Below are positions 10,250 through 20,340 of a stretch of DNA of 42,500 nucleotides, in pieces (position 1 is the first letter of the stretch; each line of letters starts with the position of its first letter). A model generated the notes under the pieces. It saw nothing but the letters and a program-made list of their open reading frames with translations, was not told where the DNA came from and made no database searches. The position numbers were made by a program, and so were the translations under genes. The DNA comes from Mesostigma viride (lineage: Eukaryota; Streptophyta; Mesostigmatophyceae; Mesostigmatales; Mesostigmataceae): contig RPFO01000167.1 in NCBI GenBank assembly GCA_009746045.1, positions 1,612,659 to 1,655,158 on the forward strand, written 5' to 3'.

Positions 10250-10434
10250 TAAGAACCTCGAGCGGTAGCTAGCTCCCACCCATGGTGGTTGCACCACGCC
10301 CGGCAGTAGATCTGTACCCACATACGCGTCCATTCGACGATCTCGCGAGGGTTCATAGTCGCGCGCAGCTTGGGCACTGGTTTGAAGTCAGGCATGGGCG
10401 GCGCCTTAAACGCGTCGGCCCGAGGTCCGCCCAC
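10250..10434 (-). pseudogene. Gag-like fragment of the LTR element
   Basis: A minus-strand frame rich in Pro/Lys then Trp reads A-P-P-M-P-D-F-K-P-V-P-K-L-R-A-T, followed by I-V-E-W-T-R-M-W-V-Q-I-Y. The style is that of a capsid segment and the place just upstream of the 3' LTR fits a gag-only element. A stop lies just upstream in the frame. I cannot assign it to a family, and the open frame's continuation into the LTR is not meaningful. Confidence 0.3.
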
Positions 10435-10871
10435 TGCGCGATACGGCGGAACATTATAAAGATCGACAACGAGTCATCTGCCGATGCAGGCGCTGACCTA
10501 GTCGCGCTGCGTTGTAGCCAGACAGACGAGGGATGCGCGTTGTCGCGTGCCGGTCCATGCATTACGTTCTTATTTACGCGCGGGTAAACTATTGTGACAT
10601 GACTTTTACGTCTGTGGAACCTTTGCGGTTTACTTTACCGCTTTGTGTTGGCGCCGCGCCGCGGAATCACGCGTCCGCTGTTCAAATCGTCGGCGGATCT
10701 TCTGAATTCGTCCAAGTGCAAGTGCGTTCGCATTTGTGGCAGTGGGCTAGGGGGGGATTTGGGCTACCGGTCGTCACCGGGGCAGTCCAGGCGCTGGCGC
10801 GCACCACTAAGGCAGGCCAGGCATGCTGGGCTAGCTGGCTGCCGGGCCAGTGATCACGTGCTCTGCCAGTA

Positions 10872-11069
10872 CTACAGCGAGGGGCACCAGACTTTGTGGA
10901 GAACGACCAGGGCTACACGTGAAACGTCGCGAACCGTCAGCACGCTTTGAGCAGCGGTGCCTGAGATGGCCGGCAATTCAGCCTGGTTAATTTCTGATTG
11001 CGGCAGCGCTTTTTTGTGTTGCAAAATATCTACAAGTTGTTTAGCTTGTGCTTGGAAAGATTTGTTCAT
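10872..11069 (-). pseudogene. Short ORF of the LTR element, unknown
   Basis: An ATG at 11069 opens a 65-codon frame that begins M-N-K-S-F-Q-A-Q-A-K-Q-L-V-D-I-L-Q and is predicted helical. It could be the N-terminus of a gag-like protein that is later frameshifted. No family was recognised. Confidence 0.3.
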
Positions 11070-12155
11070 GAGATTTGGTTTGTGTCAGGCAAGCACCTGA
11101 TCTAACGTTAAAAAGCGCATGCTAGATTAATTTGCGGAACCTTGTTCAGCGTATTTTGGTCGTCACTGGCTGATGTCATGTTGGAAAGGTTAGCTTGCGC
11201 AGGTTAAAAGGATGAACAGTCGGCCATTGTGGTCGTTGTTCGTTCAGTTTTCGATCACTTCACAACGACGCAGTTGTCTTCATGTGATTTTAACTAGTAG
11301 AACAACCCGGCCGCAACCTCCGTGATGGTTGCGAGATTGTTTTCATGGGTCGAGGCGAGATAGGCATACAAGTTAAGCCTTTTGGGATTTGTCTCGAGGA
11401 TAGTCGTCGCAGGGACTACCAGTATGGTAGATTCGCCTGGGCGCTGTCGATCGGTAGCTTAGGGTGAGAGCCGGGTTGGCTGCTGGGTGTTGGCATACAT
11501 CCGGACAAGGCCAACTTCCGTAAGCCGGAGAGCGGGTAGCGGATGTTCATGGTATTGGACATGCCGGACTTGATTGCCCGAAGCTAGGCAGGCCAGGGGC
11601 TGGAATTAGCCAGTCTTTCTTGTTGATGAACATTGGTTTTGGCTAAAATGTATTCTCAATTTTATTTGTGAATAACAAAATCTTGTTAAGCGTTATGTAA
11701 TAAAGGTCGGTATAGGAACTGCTCTTGCAATGGGTGGCTGCCAGTGGGGCAGAGCCCACACATCATCTTCCGTAATGAAAAGGGAGGCCTAATGAGCTTG
11801 GCTGACCTTGTTTGACTATGCTAGGGAGGCATGGAGCCATGTTATTTGGTTCCCTGAATTTATTCGGGTCTTTGCCTGCATGGTAATTGCAGTGGATGTG
11901 CATTTAGACCGCGCATGGGGCCAAGGGGGGAGGCTTCGGCACGGTAGGCGACAGCGTAGCCATGCAGGATCACTGGGTGCCATGCGACTCAGGTTGAGGT
12001 TGTTGCCATGCGACACGCTCGGCCGCGCAGGTCCGGCTGTTGGGACATTACGCACCGGATGGGACGACGCGGGCCCATGCCCCCTCATCGTATATACCGG
12101 CGGTGGGACCCTAGCCTCGTCCTGGGTCCACAGCGATGTCGCATTGGACTGCAGG

Positions 12156-12620
12156 TCACCGCCAAAAGAAACCCGTCGACCGCTCGCCCACGCAGGGATG
12201 TTGTAATCGTTGGACACGTTGCGCGTGATAATAGGTCGCGTTCTGACTAAGCGGACCAAACATCTGCGACCCGGTCGGCTGGCTTAGCGGCTGCTGCTGC
12301 TGCTGCAACGGCGGAAGCTGCTGCGACTGCTGCCACTGTTGCTGCTGCGGCGGCGGTGCCGGCTGCTGCTGCTGTACTGGCTGCTGCTGCCACTGCTGCG
12401 GCAACGGCTGTTGCTGTTCCGAATGCTGCACTGTGGGGACTGCACGGGGTGCTGCTGCGGCTGCCCGGGCGCGTGTTGCTGCGGCTGCACTGCATGACTG
12501 GTACTGGGCTGCACTCGTGGGATTCGATCGGGGCCGGGCCTCATTCTCCCCTATCCGTTCCATCCGCTGGTTATACTCAGCCTGCATTCGCTGCGGCTGG
12601 TATTCCTCCCTATTATCCAT
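12156..12620 (-). CDS. Gln-rich ORF within the LTR element
   Basis: A minus-strand ATG at 12618-12620 opens 154 codons. The first 35 residues are charged (M-D-N-R-E-E-Y..., R-M-E-R-I-G-E-N-E). Residues about 65-120 are almost all Gln and Pro, from CAG/CAA repeats, seen as CTG runs on the plus strand. The element's geometry suggests a gag or accessory protein. The plus strand of the same repeat gives poly-Ala and poly-Leu frames, so coding on the minus strand rests on the ATG and the charged head only. Confidence 0.35.
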   Translation of the reverse strand: MDNREEYQPQRMQAEYNQRMERIGENEARPRSNPTSAAQYQSCSAAAATRARAAAAAPRAVPTVQHSEQQQPLPQQWQQQPVQQQQPAPPPQQQQWQQSQQLPPLQQQQQPLSQPTGSQMFGPLSQNATYYHAQRVQRLQHPCVGERSTGFFWR

Positions 12621-13085
12621 CCTCTCCTCTCCTCGTGGCCTTCGCGGCTCACGAGAGGTACTAGCCAGCTCACCTAGCTGGGTGACCTACAGGACTGCCT
12701 TGCTGGTAGGACGAGCCCTGTTGTGATACCTCCTGTACCTGGTACTCTGGGCTGCCCTGCCTATCCAAGTCTGCACCTCCATCCTGGGAATGACTCCTAG
12801 TCGTACCGCGTACCTTCTTTTACCCCGCGGCATGTTTACCAGTACCACATCCACAAGAGAAGGAAGGAAGGAGAGAGGAAGAAGGAGGAAAATGCCACGC
12901 ACATGCCCACAAGCAATCAACCACGCGACTGCCCTACGTTATTCTGCTAATGTACAGCTATAGTATAGTAAGCTAATAATAATTGGTACTCTGCTCCTCT
13001 AGAAACTAGGTGGCTGCCTAGGTGGGGTGCTGACAGTGAGTTGGGTGAACGTGACTGTGACAGCCTGTGTGTGTCCCGTCCTGCT

Positions 13086-13258
13086 CTCTACTGTTGCACT
13101 ATATTGGGTGCATAGCTACGGCCCCTAGTTGGGCGAGTCCTAATCTCCTGAGGTGGTGCCTCTACGTGCAAGCCTACTGGACGTGTCATGTATTTTTGGA
13201 TAAACCTATCTGCTTCCCATGCTGTCTTGAATGCCATCCCATGATAGCCCTACTATGC
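13086..13258 (-). pseudogene. C-terminal piece of hybrid-binding/viroplasmin-like domain ORF
   Basis: This minus-strand segment lies across the LINE insertion from 13949-14113. In a shifted frame it reads M-A-F-K-T-A-W-E-A-D-R-F-I-Q, which fits the F-x-T-x-x-E-A-x-x-F helix that closes this small fold. A Pro/Arg-rich tail and a stop near 13087 follow. The ORF is thus broken twice, by a frameshift and by the LINE. Confidence 0.4.
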
Positions 13259-13948
13259 ATATCCACTATGCCTTTCCTGCTCGATCACCTTCCCCTCCCG
13301 TACCAGCAGCGGTTCCTCTCCCGTCGCAAGCGGTTGCACGACCTCACCTGGACGCTGGACGACGACCTGACCCCCGCTCAGCATGCAGCAGCAGCGACGC
13401 GACCTGTGGCCGGAATACCTCCGCCACAAGCAGGACCCCCAAATTAAGCCCAAGGTGTACTGGAGGGGCGGGGACCTGATGATCAACCACAAGATGTGGA
13501 CGCCCCCCGCGGGCTAGACTAGCTAATAGCCCTAGCTTGTATCCCTCAGTAGTCACTGCCGCCATGGCAGCAATGTTTGCCTAGCTGTGCCAACATACCT
13601 AGACACGTGCACCGCTCATGAACGGTATACAACCAGCCATAGCCTTAGCTTAGTCCTTGTACAGCCACGCTACGTCCTGGCTATGACCAGATTCCTTGCA
13701 CACGCTCCCTTGTTGTTATGCCATGCTCACATGGGTCTTATTGCACCCACAGATTGCCGGATCGTTAGCGAGTCCGTTTAGCCGCTAGCGCGCCCGAATG
13801 CAGCTGTGGCATGCCTTAGGCATGAAGGAGACTGCATGGGGGTCTCTGCCCTTTCTCCTGTTGTGCACACACAGGGATTAAAAGCACTTTGGTGCTCCGT
13901 GACTCCCCAACGCGAGCACGAGTTTAATTAATCATTAATATCCACTAT
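13259..13948 (+). mobile_element. 5'-truncated LINE carrying an ORF1-like C-terminus, 11-bp target duplication
   Basis: ATATCCACTAT at 13259-13269 is repeated at 13938-13948. The insert 13270-13937 ends in the same 3' block as the LINE at 7353-8020 (GCTCCGTGACTCCCCAACG then GAGCACGAGT and an AATTAAT tail). Unlike that copy it holds an ORF1-like domain rather than an RT tail. It interrupts the LTR element's hybrid-binding-domain ORF. Confidence 0.85.
13270..13517 (+). pseudogene. LINE ORF1-like C-terminal domain, frameshifted
   Basis: The first frame reads R-R-K-R-L-H-D-L-T-W-T-L-D-D-D-L-T-P-A-Q. Near 13383 the conserved reading moves to another frame: R-R-D-L-W-P-E-Y-L-R-H, then V-Y-W-R-G-G-D-L-M-I-N and a TAG at 13515-13517. 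The L-W-P-x-Y...W-R-G-x-x-L-x-I-N pattern is typical of the C-terminal domain of LINE ORF1-type proteins. Finding it directly ahead of the 3' UTR suggests a subfamily without an RT ORF behind it, or an internal deletion. Confidence 0.55.
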
Positions 13949-14113
13949 ATAGCTCTTGCAGTCTACCCAGCTATAGAAAATACCTACTTTCCCTGTGCCT
14001 CCATCATGTGCCACAGCATAGTAAAGTTGCCTAGATATATCACTATCCCAATTACCCCCAAGCGCTCCATTATTATATCTAATATTATTTCTATTACTAC
14101 TATTAGCCATCAC
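13949..14113 (-). pseudogene. RNase H1 hybrid-binding (viroplasmin-like) domain fragment
   Basis: A minus-strand ATG at 14111-14113 begins an Asn-rich leader, then L-Y-Y-A-V-A-H-D and G-I-F-Y-S-W-V-D-C-K. This matches the Y-Y-A-V...G-I-[YF]-x-S-W-x-x-C pattern of the small RNA/DNA hybrid-binding fold found at the N-terminus of RNase H1 and in caulimovirus inclusion-body proteins. The frame then enters the LINE at 13948. It is the first ORF after the element's primer-binding site. No RNase H catalytic domain follows. Confidence 0.55.
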
Positions 14114-14838
14114 ACACGTCGTCTATTAATTGCCAGCAGACAGAGATAGAAAAGAGAAAGGAACCTTTTTATCTCTAGTGTGTGACCTGTCACAGGGGGG
14201 GGGGATGCCAACTGGCTCTAATCTAATCACTCTCACAGAAATCAGGAGCTTCGCGCTCCTAATTCCATACAAGAGGGTAGCCTCCGTGATAACTGCCCGC
14301 CTTTTCGCAAGGACGAAGCCACGGAAACCACCCCAACAACGTCCTCAGCTTTCGCAGCCAGGACGCTAGTCACAATAAGTCACAAGAAACGACAATTCAC
14401 AAACAAAACAACAAGGATGGGCGCACATAACCTCACCTCCTACGCGTGCAGGCAAGAGGGACGGAGCAAGGCGGTTGGCTGCAAGCGACTACCACATTAT
14501 ACTGCATGACAAAACATACCTTGACGTTGCTCAGCCGACTTTCCTTCCTGGCTTGGCGCCGACTGATTCCTTGTATGGTGCAGAGCCGAGCTCCCCGTCG
14601 GGTGCCCACTCGACATGAGATGCTTCTAAGCCCTACACTATGACCGCCCTTTAAGCTAGACGATGCCGCGCCGTTCACCACAGCCAGTTTCCCAGGCTGG
14701 CGGGTCGAACTCGGCTTTCTATCTCGCTAAATATTGGGCCGGCCCTGCGCAGGCCCTGCGCTATATCAAGAATGCACCTTGCGGCTTAAACACAAGGGCT
14801 CTTCGCGAGCACAGGTCTGTGGAAAACCTCTAGAACTA

Positions 14839-14850
14839 CCTCCGATACCA
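14839..14850 (-). promoter_or_regulatory. Primer-binding site (tRNA-iMet type)
   Basis: Minus strand TGGTATCGGAGG lies 5 nt inside the 5' LTR. It differs by one base over the first eleven from TGGTATCAGAG, the complement of the plant and algal initiator tRNA-Met 3' end that is the usual primer site. Confidence 0.7.
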
Positions 14851-14855
14851 GTGTC

Positions 14856-15531
14856 GGTTACATCCCGATCCGGACAGTGCGAAAGATCTATTCTAGTATA
14901 AGGTGCAGTTTAATAAGCCAGCATAGCCGCGCATCCGCGTACCGCGATAGCAAGCAAAGATCGCAGTAAATTGACTAACTGAGCCGCGGTTTATCCTCAG
15001 CTAGGCCTTATAGCATGATTAATTAATCTAGCTATATAACACGGCATGTCATGAGGCAAATGACATCCGGATTAGTGCCCCTTGGTCTGAGGGAGTCGTC
15101 AACACTCGTTTCATTAATCATCAAACCAAAGAGAGCGAGTCCATCGTCCTCAGACCAATTTCACCTAGCTGCGCTACCAAGCTGGCAAGTTGGTGTGCAG
15201 GCATGCCGACATGCACGCCGATCTTCCAGAGACTGCCGTCAGGCCCCAATAGGTCCTGTCTGACGTCTAGGGCCGGCCCGGCCGGGCCTAGAAGATCTCG
15301 TACTTCTGGCTAGGCCCAAAATAATTGGTCCGAAACACACAAAGTACCAAATAAACACACAAAGTCCCGAACTTAGGACAATTCCCAAATAAGTCCCGAA
15401 TTGAGTCCTATAGTCCGGCGGACTATGAAAGCGAGCTATCGAAAGTCTCTTAAACGAATAACAAATGACTTTCGACTTATTATTTATTGAAGGCATTGTT
15501 ACGCCCATATACAAAGGTCTGGGCCGTGACA
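14856..15531 (-). repeat. 5' LTR (full length)
   Basis: 676 bp, beginning TGTCACGGCCC on the minus strand, bounded by the primer-binding site on one side and the CGTGC duplication on the other. Its inner end is GGTTAC where the partner LTR has TGTTAC, one mutation in the terminal dinucleotide. Confidence 0.8.
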
Positions 15532-15536
15532 CGTGC

Positions 15537-16206
15537 ATTGCATTCGTGAATGACGGCGCTAAACCACGGGTCCATGGCAAGGGGAGCAAGCTGTAGGTCC
15601 GTGCAAATGGCATTGTGCAGAATTTGCGCAGTGATGTTGCCGAGAGCATTGCATTCACCTCTTTGGCACACGTGCGCTGGACCCACGGGCGAAACTTGGG
15701 GCCTTTGGCAAAAAGGTCTACAAGCGTGTGGCTCGGCAGGATGCTGAGGTCAGCAGTCATGACGTGCTGTGAGGTGGGATCAAGGTACTTGAAATACCGT
15801 TGTTGTTGGCAGGGGCAGGGCCCTGCCAAGATGGTGGCCAGCTCGGTGGGCGTTGTATCGCGGCTGACCTTCCCGTTGCTGAAAACCATTTGTCCAAAGG
15901 TGGGAGAGTAATGCCAGGCGCAATGGGAGTGCATATGCCGAAAGTGTTGCGAACCACGAGCGGCATCGCAGCCTGCACTTGCGGCAAATGCAGAATGTGG
16001 GGCAAACACAGCTCATCCATCACAGCATGAATGAAAGGGGAGATCAGTAAACGACGCGTACGCAGTGCATCTGCATTCCCATTGACACGGTGCCAGATGA
16101 TACGTAAGAGAAGGCCTCGCAGACTAGTGGCATGGGAGCGGGGGACTTGCAGATCAGCTGGGGAGCACGACCCGACGGCAATGTGTAAGCTGGTAAGCTT
16201 CTTCAA
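15537..16206 (-). pseudogene. Penelope-like element: linker and RT-proximal region with C-x-C motif
   Basis: Two overlapping minus frames share the conserved text. The upstream one gives F-I-H-A-V-M-D-E-L-C-L-P-H-I. The downstream one gives Y-S-P-T-F-G-Q-M-V-F-S-N-G-K, C-P-C-Q-Q-Q, H-V-M-T-A-D-L-S-I-L and L-F-A-K-G-P-K-F-R-P. A G-x-K-F-x-P motif shortly before the RT is characteristic of Penelope-like elements. A frameshift follows, and the sequence runs to the LTR element's target duplication and resumes at 9711. Confidence 0.65.
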
Positions 16207-16256
16207 GCTGCACTGAGGCTAATCGAGATAGGATGCATGAAAGTTGCCACGTTGCA

Positions 16257-16943
16257 CTAAGCCGAGACATGTGACGTAGGCAGCGGAGCTAGGCTGGTGG
16301 AGTAAAGGGAACGGGGGATCGACACATGTGTGGAAGGTGGAGGGGCAGGGGTGACGCTGTGGGGATATGGGCGATATGGGTGGAGATTATGCTTCAGACG
16401 CCAGGCACGGATGAACATAAGAGGGCGGGGACGGGGGGGAGGCGGGCGGCGGCGAGAACGAGCTTTGAAGCTCTTGCCTTCAATGCAAAAACCGTGGGGC
16501 AGAAATGCATGTAACATTCGTTTCCAAAAAGTTTCCCGATGCCCTGCGGCTTTGCGGAAAGCTGCGCCGGTAAAGGTGCCGGGGACATGTTCCAAGGGTA
16601 CGACCCGCCAGTCCCACCACCCGTATAGGGCCATGGCGCCATGTAGGGCCGCCGGGTGTCGTCGTTGGCGGCAGGGCGGCCGATTATTATGAAGGCGGCG
16701 TGCCGCCCAGACATGTTCCTGAAAACGCGTCCAGGCATCCCGTTGCGTCTGGCCGACGTAGATACGTTGAGGGTACCTGCGGTTGTAAATGGCATAAATG
16801 ACGCGACGGGTGCTTTCGGGGTGTGGGCGAGTGGAGTTGGTGAGCGACAAATGCTTGCGCTGCAGGCGCCGGAGGCGACGTAGAGTATGGTCATCCTGGC
16901 AGTGATGGTTATGGCGCCTGTTGATGCGACAACGCTTCCGCCA
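16257..16943 (-). pseudogene. Penelope-like element: N-terminal GIY-YIG endonuclease
   Basis: The minus-strand frame is open from 16943 to a stop at 16257. After a His/Cys/Arg-rich stretch it reads R-V-I-Y-A-I-Y-N-R, R-I-Y-V-G-Q-T, R-F-Q-E-H-V-W, and later R-E-T-F-W-K-R. These are the GIY, YIG, catalytic Arg and His/Glu elements of a GIY-YIG nuclease. On the transcribed strand it precedes the RT segments, the reverse of classical Penelope order. That matches the permuted, N-terminal-endonuclease Penelope-like clade described from green algae and protists (Chlamys type). The start of the element lies beyond 16943 and was not found. Confidence 0.75.
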
Positions 16944-17571
16944 CTAGAAACGAGATGGGAACTGCCGAGAAATAGCAGTGTACTTCCGGTAATCAACATG
17001 CCACTTGATTGCCGTATTCTGTGGAGGGTAAGAGCATGCCAGAAAGTCATAAGGTGTTTCATGTTGATTCAGATGCACAGTTTGAGAGCTAAGACATCAA
17101 ACAGAACCAGAGCGGAGTGCTCATATATTGAGGTAAGTCAATATTCACTGCGTAACACCCGTTACGCGATAGCGGTGGTCCATGATGCATCTCCCCGGGG
17201 CAGGATGTGGCTAACAACACAGCTGAAAGGACTCGGAACATGTGTACTCCCGGTGGCCGGGGGGCCGCCCTGCGAATTGTCATACTTGACGTGTACCTCT
17301 TTCCTGTAACGAAAAGATTTCCCTTCTTCATGTTCCAGATGAGTCACCGTGCAGTCCTGCCTTTGTGTTGTTTTGGCGTTTGTAAAGAGATATTATTATG
17401 GGAGGGTAAACAAAAGCAAAGGCTGATATTGCCGTGTGGGGGGCCCTATCCTTGGTTAGTCTCTCAAGTGCCCACAGAAAAACACGAGAGTAGTACAAAC
17501 AGCGCGCAGCCCTGCCTCTGAGCTCCCTCAGTAAAAGAAAAAGAAAAATGCAGACAAGAACAGCATTTGAA
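16944..17571. other. Probable 5' end of the Penelope-like element and flank
   Basis: No protein match seen. The minus strand may contain the element's 5' UTR. The stretch ends at the hexamer array. Confidence 0.3.
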
Positions 17572-17717
17572 ACAAACAAGAACAAGAACAAGAACAAGAA
17601 CAAGAACAAGAACAAGAACAAGAACAAGAACAAGAACAAGAACAAGAACAAGAACAAGAACAAGAACAAGAACAAGAACAAGAACAAGAACAAGAACAAG
17701 AACAAGAACAAGAACAG
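17572..17717. repeat. (AAGAAC)n array, left half
   Basis: About 24 near-perfect hexamers. The array resumes at 19415 beyond an inserted element, so it was one array of roughly 290 bp. Open frames through it (Leu-Phe or Cys-Ser repeats on the minus strand) are artefacts of the repeat. Confidence 0.9.
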
Positions 17718-17721
17718 TTAA

Positions 17722-19410
17722 CCCCTAAATGGTCTTGCTGCCGATTTTCCGCCAAAAATCGAGTTCCAGCCGATGCATCGGCCCCTTCTCGGGGGACCAG
17801 ATGCCGCGAAATCTATTGAGAATTAGGAAAAGTTTAGCTGAGAAGATCGAAAGTTTATAAGTTTCTTCACAGCATGGTATATGGGTTTGCATACTTCTGA
17901 CAAAGTTATAGAGGTGTTCTGGCCGGTCAAAGTACAAGGGGTCAGGGTACTTTTTCACGTACAACGTGCATTCCGGAAAACGACGACCTGGCCATGGCGG
18001 CTTGCGCCCACGCATGGCATTTACGTTTTCGTTCGAATTTTCTGACCAAACTTAGGATATTGATTTTATACGTCCTAAAGATGATACAGGCCAATTTTTG
18101 GTTCGCGGGAATGCCATTTGATAGGTGTCGGCAGCGTTCTTGCTGGAAAAAACTGCGATCAGGCCGGACGATAGAAACGTTGACAGCAATACCTTTCCGG
18201 CGTATTTTAAAGGATATATCGGTTTCTTTGTACTTTTTATGATACATAGTAGTCGTAAACGTGCAAGGGTGGCCAGAAATCGCCGAATCCAGCGACCGTG
18301 CTGCACAACTTTGGTGTGCCGAAATGCGCCATTTTGCGGCCACCGCCTGGGCCAAGGTAACGCCATCCATGCCTGGTAAAGCTTAAGCATCGTTTTCCTA
18401 TCGATGTTTGACGTTTATATGTACGTTCTAGCTTGTGTAGCACATTCTTTTTGCATTATTCATGCTCTTTCTTGACCCTGGCCTGGCCCCTTTCTAAAAC
18501 ACCCTTCTTAGATGCTTCCCTCAGTCAGTTGACCTGCCACAGGGTGATGGTGATAAGTTTTAGAGGCTGTATGGGTTTGAATACCTCCATATATGTTTGT
18601 TATACATTTCCCATACACATATTGCATGAGTGTGAGGCAGTTGGCTGGTCTCTGTGGCATCATCAAGCACGTAACTGGTGAGTAAAAGCTTCCCATTGAC
18701 AGCATGTGCCACCAGGTGTGCTGGCCATCACCTGGCAAGCTATAGCAGCTTAGGCCTAGTTTATCCTTGCTAGGGCAGGCTGAAATAGGCTCAACATCAC
18801 TAGTTTGTTGGTGGCTGCCTCCTAGAATGCATGCCTTGCGTAGGGTATCCGTACCACGTTACCTACGTGCATGGACAAGGTAGCACCTGCACATAGGTGC
18901 CATGTAAGGGCAGTGTGATGATGCAGTTATGTTTTCCCATCATTGTGGAAGGGAAATGTATTGTTTGGCATGGTTGGTGGCCATATTAGTAGGTAGTATG
19001 CCCACCCCTACCCCCTTGGTTGCTTTTTACCAACGGTACCCCTAAGGGCTGTACTGGGTGTAACTGCTGGTATACCCACCCAAATGATGACCCCAATGGC
19101 TCAAACTGTTCAGCAACTAATTGTTTATCATCCCTGAAGTGGTAGGTGCCTAGGTCTTATAACATAATTCAAAATGCACATTCTACCAAAAATGAAAACG
19201 CGCGTCTTGACCCCCCTGACTTTGACGGCAGTTATACATGGCCTACCCTGCATATATGTGAGGTTGTGATATACCAACCCGAAGGGCAACTCATGGACAT
19301 GCTTGGCCCCCAAGGACAGCCATTGGATATGGGTAGGTTGGATGGCATCTGGTTTGCAAAAATGTGAAGATCCAGCCGATTTATCGGCAGGATCTCAGAC
19401 CATTTAGGGG
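17722..19410. mobile_element. TTAA-flanked DNA transposon, piggyBac-like, no transposase recognised
   Basis: The 1,689-bp unit is bounded by TTAA at 17718-17721 and 19411-19414. Its ends are exact 14-bp inverted repeats, CCCCTAAATGGTCT. Just inside, each end carries GCCGAT-2nt-ATCGGC (17769-17782 and 19375-19388), a likely transposase-binding palindrome. TTAA targets and a 5'-CCC terminus are hallmarks of piggyBac elements. Short ORFs exist on both strands (for example minus 18390-18052 and 18370-17942), but I see no DDD transposase motifs, so it is probably non-autonomous or decayed. Confidence 0.75.
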
Positions 19411-19414
19411 TTAA

Positions 19415-19556
19415 GAACAAGCTAGAACAAGAACAAGAACAAGAACAAGAACAAGAACAAGAACAAGAACAAGAACAAGAACAAGAACAAGAACAACAAC
19501 AAGAACAAGAACCAGAACAAGAACAAGAACAAGAACAAGAACAAGAACAAGAACAA
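19415..19556. repeat. (AAGAAC)n array, right half
   Basis: Same hexamer as 17572-17717 with a few variants (ACAACAAG, AACCAG). It is separated from the left half only by the TTAA element. Confidence 0.9.
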
Positions 19557-20008
19557 AACACAGACACGAAGAAGTGCAATGTGAGCGGAATGATGGAGGA
19601 AGGTGAGAGGGGGACATCGTATTGAATGTGTAGGCATTAAGGCAGCCAAAGTGTCCCACCCCCGGGTACATTCGTGGCTTTCAAAAAACCACAACCTGCG
19701 TGGAAGAGGAAAATGCAGGAACGATGAGTATGATCCTGAAAACGAGGTTGAGGAAACGCGGAAATGAAGTGCCGGCGGCTGAAACAATTCCGATGGAACT
19801 GTGGGTTTCGCCGACATGAGGCGGTGCAGCTGACTATCTCTATGGTGTCGTGTGTGGTCAACCGGGAGTGCCGACCGTTCACGTGCCCACTCGCCGGACT
19901 AGCCTGACGACATGTGTGCTTGGTTGCCCACGGCTGAAATCCTCGTGGCCGTCATGCAAAGGCCACGCCTCCTAGCCGAATACGAACTATATTCAACCAA
20001 TCTAGTAT
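19557..20008. other. Intergenic, nothing recognised
   Basis: Short ORFs on both strands without recognisable motifs. Confidence 0.35.
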
Positions 20009-20205
20009 CAAGGAGACAACCAGTGCAGGCCAGAAATCGGGAGAATCCGGACCATGGTAGCTCGAGCCTGCCGTTATCTTGTCCGCGTTTTTGCGAGTCG
20101 TTCAGGATGATGAATGTTCATGAATGGAGATGGAAATGTGTAGCCTTGTGCATTGAAGTTATGGCTGGCTTACGTGTAGAGCGACTAGATGACCTAGACC
20201 TGCAT
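20005..20205 (+). repeat. About 200-bp direct repeat, copy 1
   Basis: Matches 21237-21450 nearly base for base, for example GAAATCGGGAGAATCCGG and GCGACTAGATGACCTAGA. It begins with TATCAAGGAGACAACCAG, a short motif that also occurs alone elsewhere. Unclassified family. Confidence 0.8.
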
Positions 20206-20340
20206 TTTATGTGCTCGACATGCACGTTGTAATCTTGAAAGGACGTGGGGTCGCCTTTGTTGACACGTTGGCTTTGATCCATTCCCTATCGTGGTATAAT
20301 AATAAAGTTTGTCTTTATTCGTCCATCATCCAAAAGCTCC

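Larger units (their letters stand above)
9717..15531 (-). mobile_element. LTR retrotransposon, probably non-autonomous, inserted in a Penelope-like element
   Basis: The 5,815-bp unit starts TGTTAC, ends GTGACA and is flanked by CGTGC at 9712-9716 and 15532-15536. Minus-strand order: 5' LTR 15531-14856, primer-binding site 14850-14839, a hybrid-binding-domain ORF near 14113, a Gln-rich ORF 12620-12156, small gag-like ORFs at 11069 and about 10434, then a 3' LTR lacking its first 150 bp or so. No protease, RT, RNase H catalytic domain or integrase is recognisable. About 680 bp are a LINE inserted later. Bases 11070-12155 and most of 14114-14838 show nothing recognisable. Confidence 0.75.

Noticed and set aside
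12356-12664. Plus-strand poly-Ala/Leu ORFs over the CTG-rich tract
   Set aside because: They arise from the trinucleotide repeat. The minus strand has an ATG and a charged head in register with the LTR element's orientation.
17718-17728. CCCCTAAA as a telomeric repeat
   Set aside because: Occurs once per transposon end as part of its inverted repeat; there is no tandem CCCTAAA array.
17528-17755. Leu-Phe and Cys-Ser repeat proteins on the minus strand, also at 19232-19817
   Set aside because: Pure translation of the (AAGAAC)n microsatellite in different frames.
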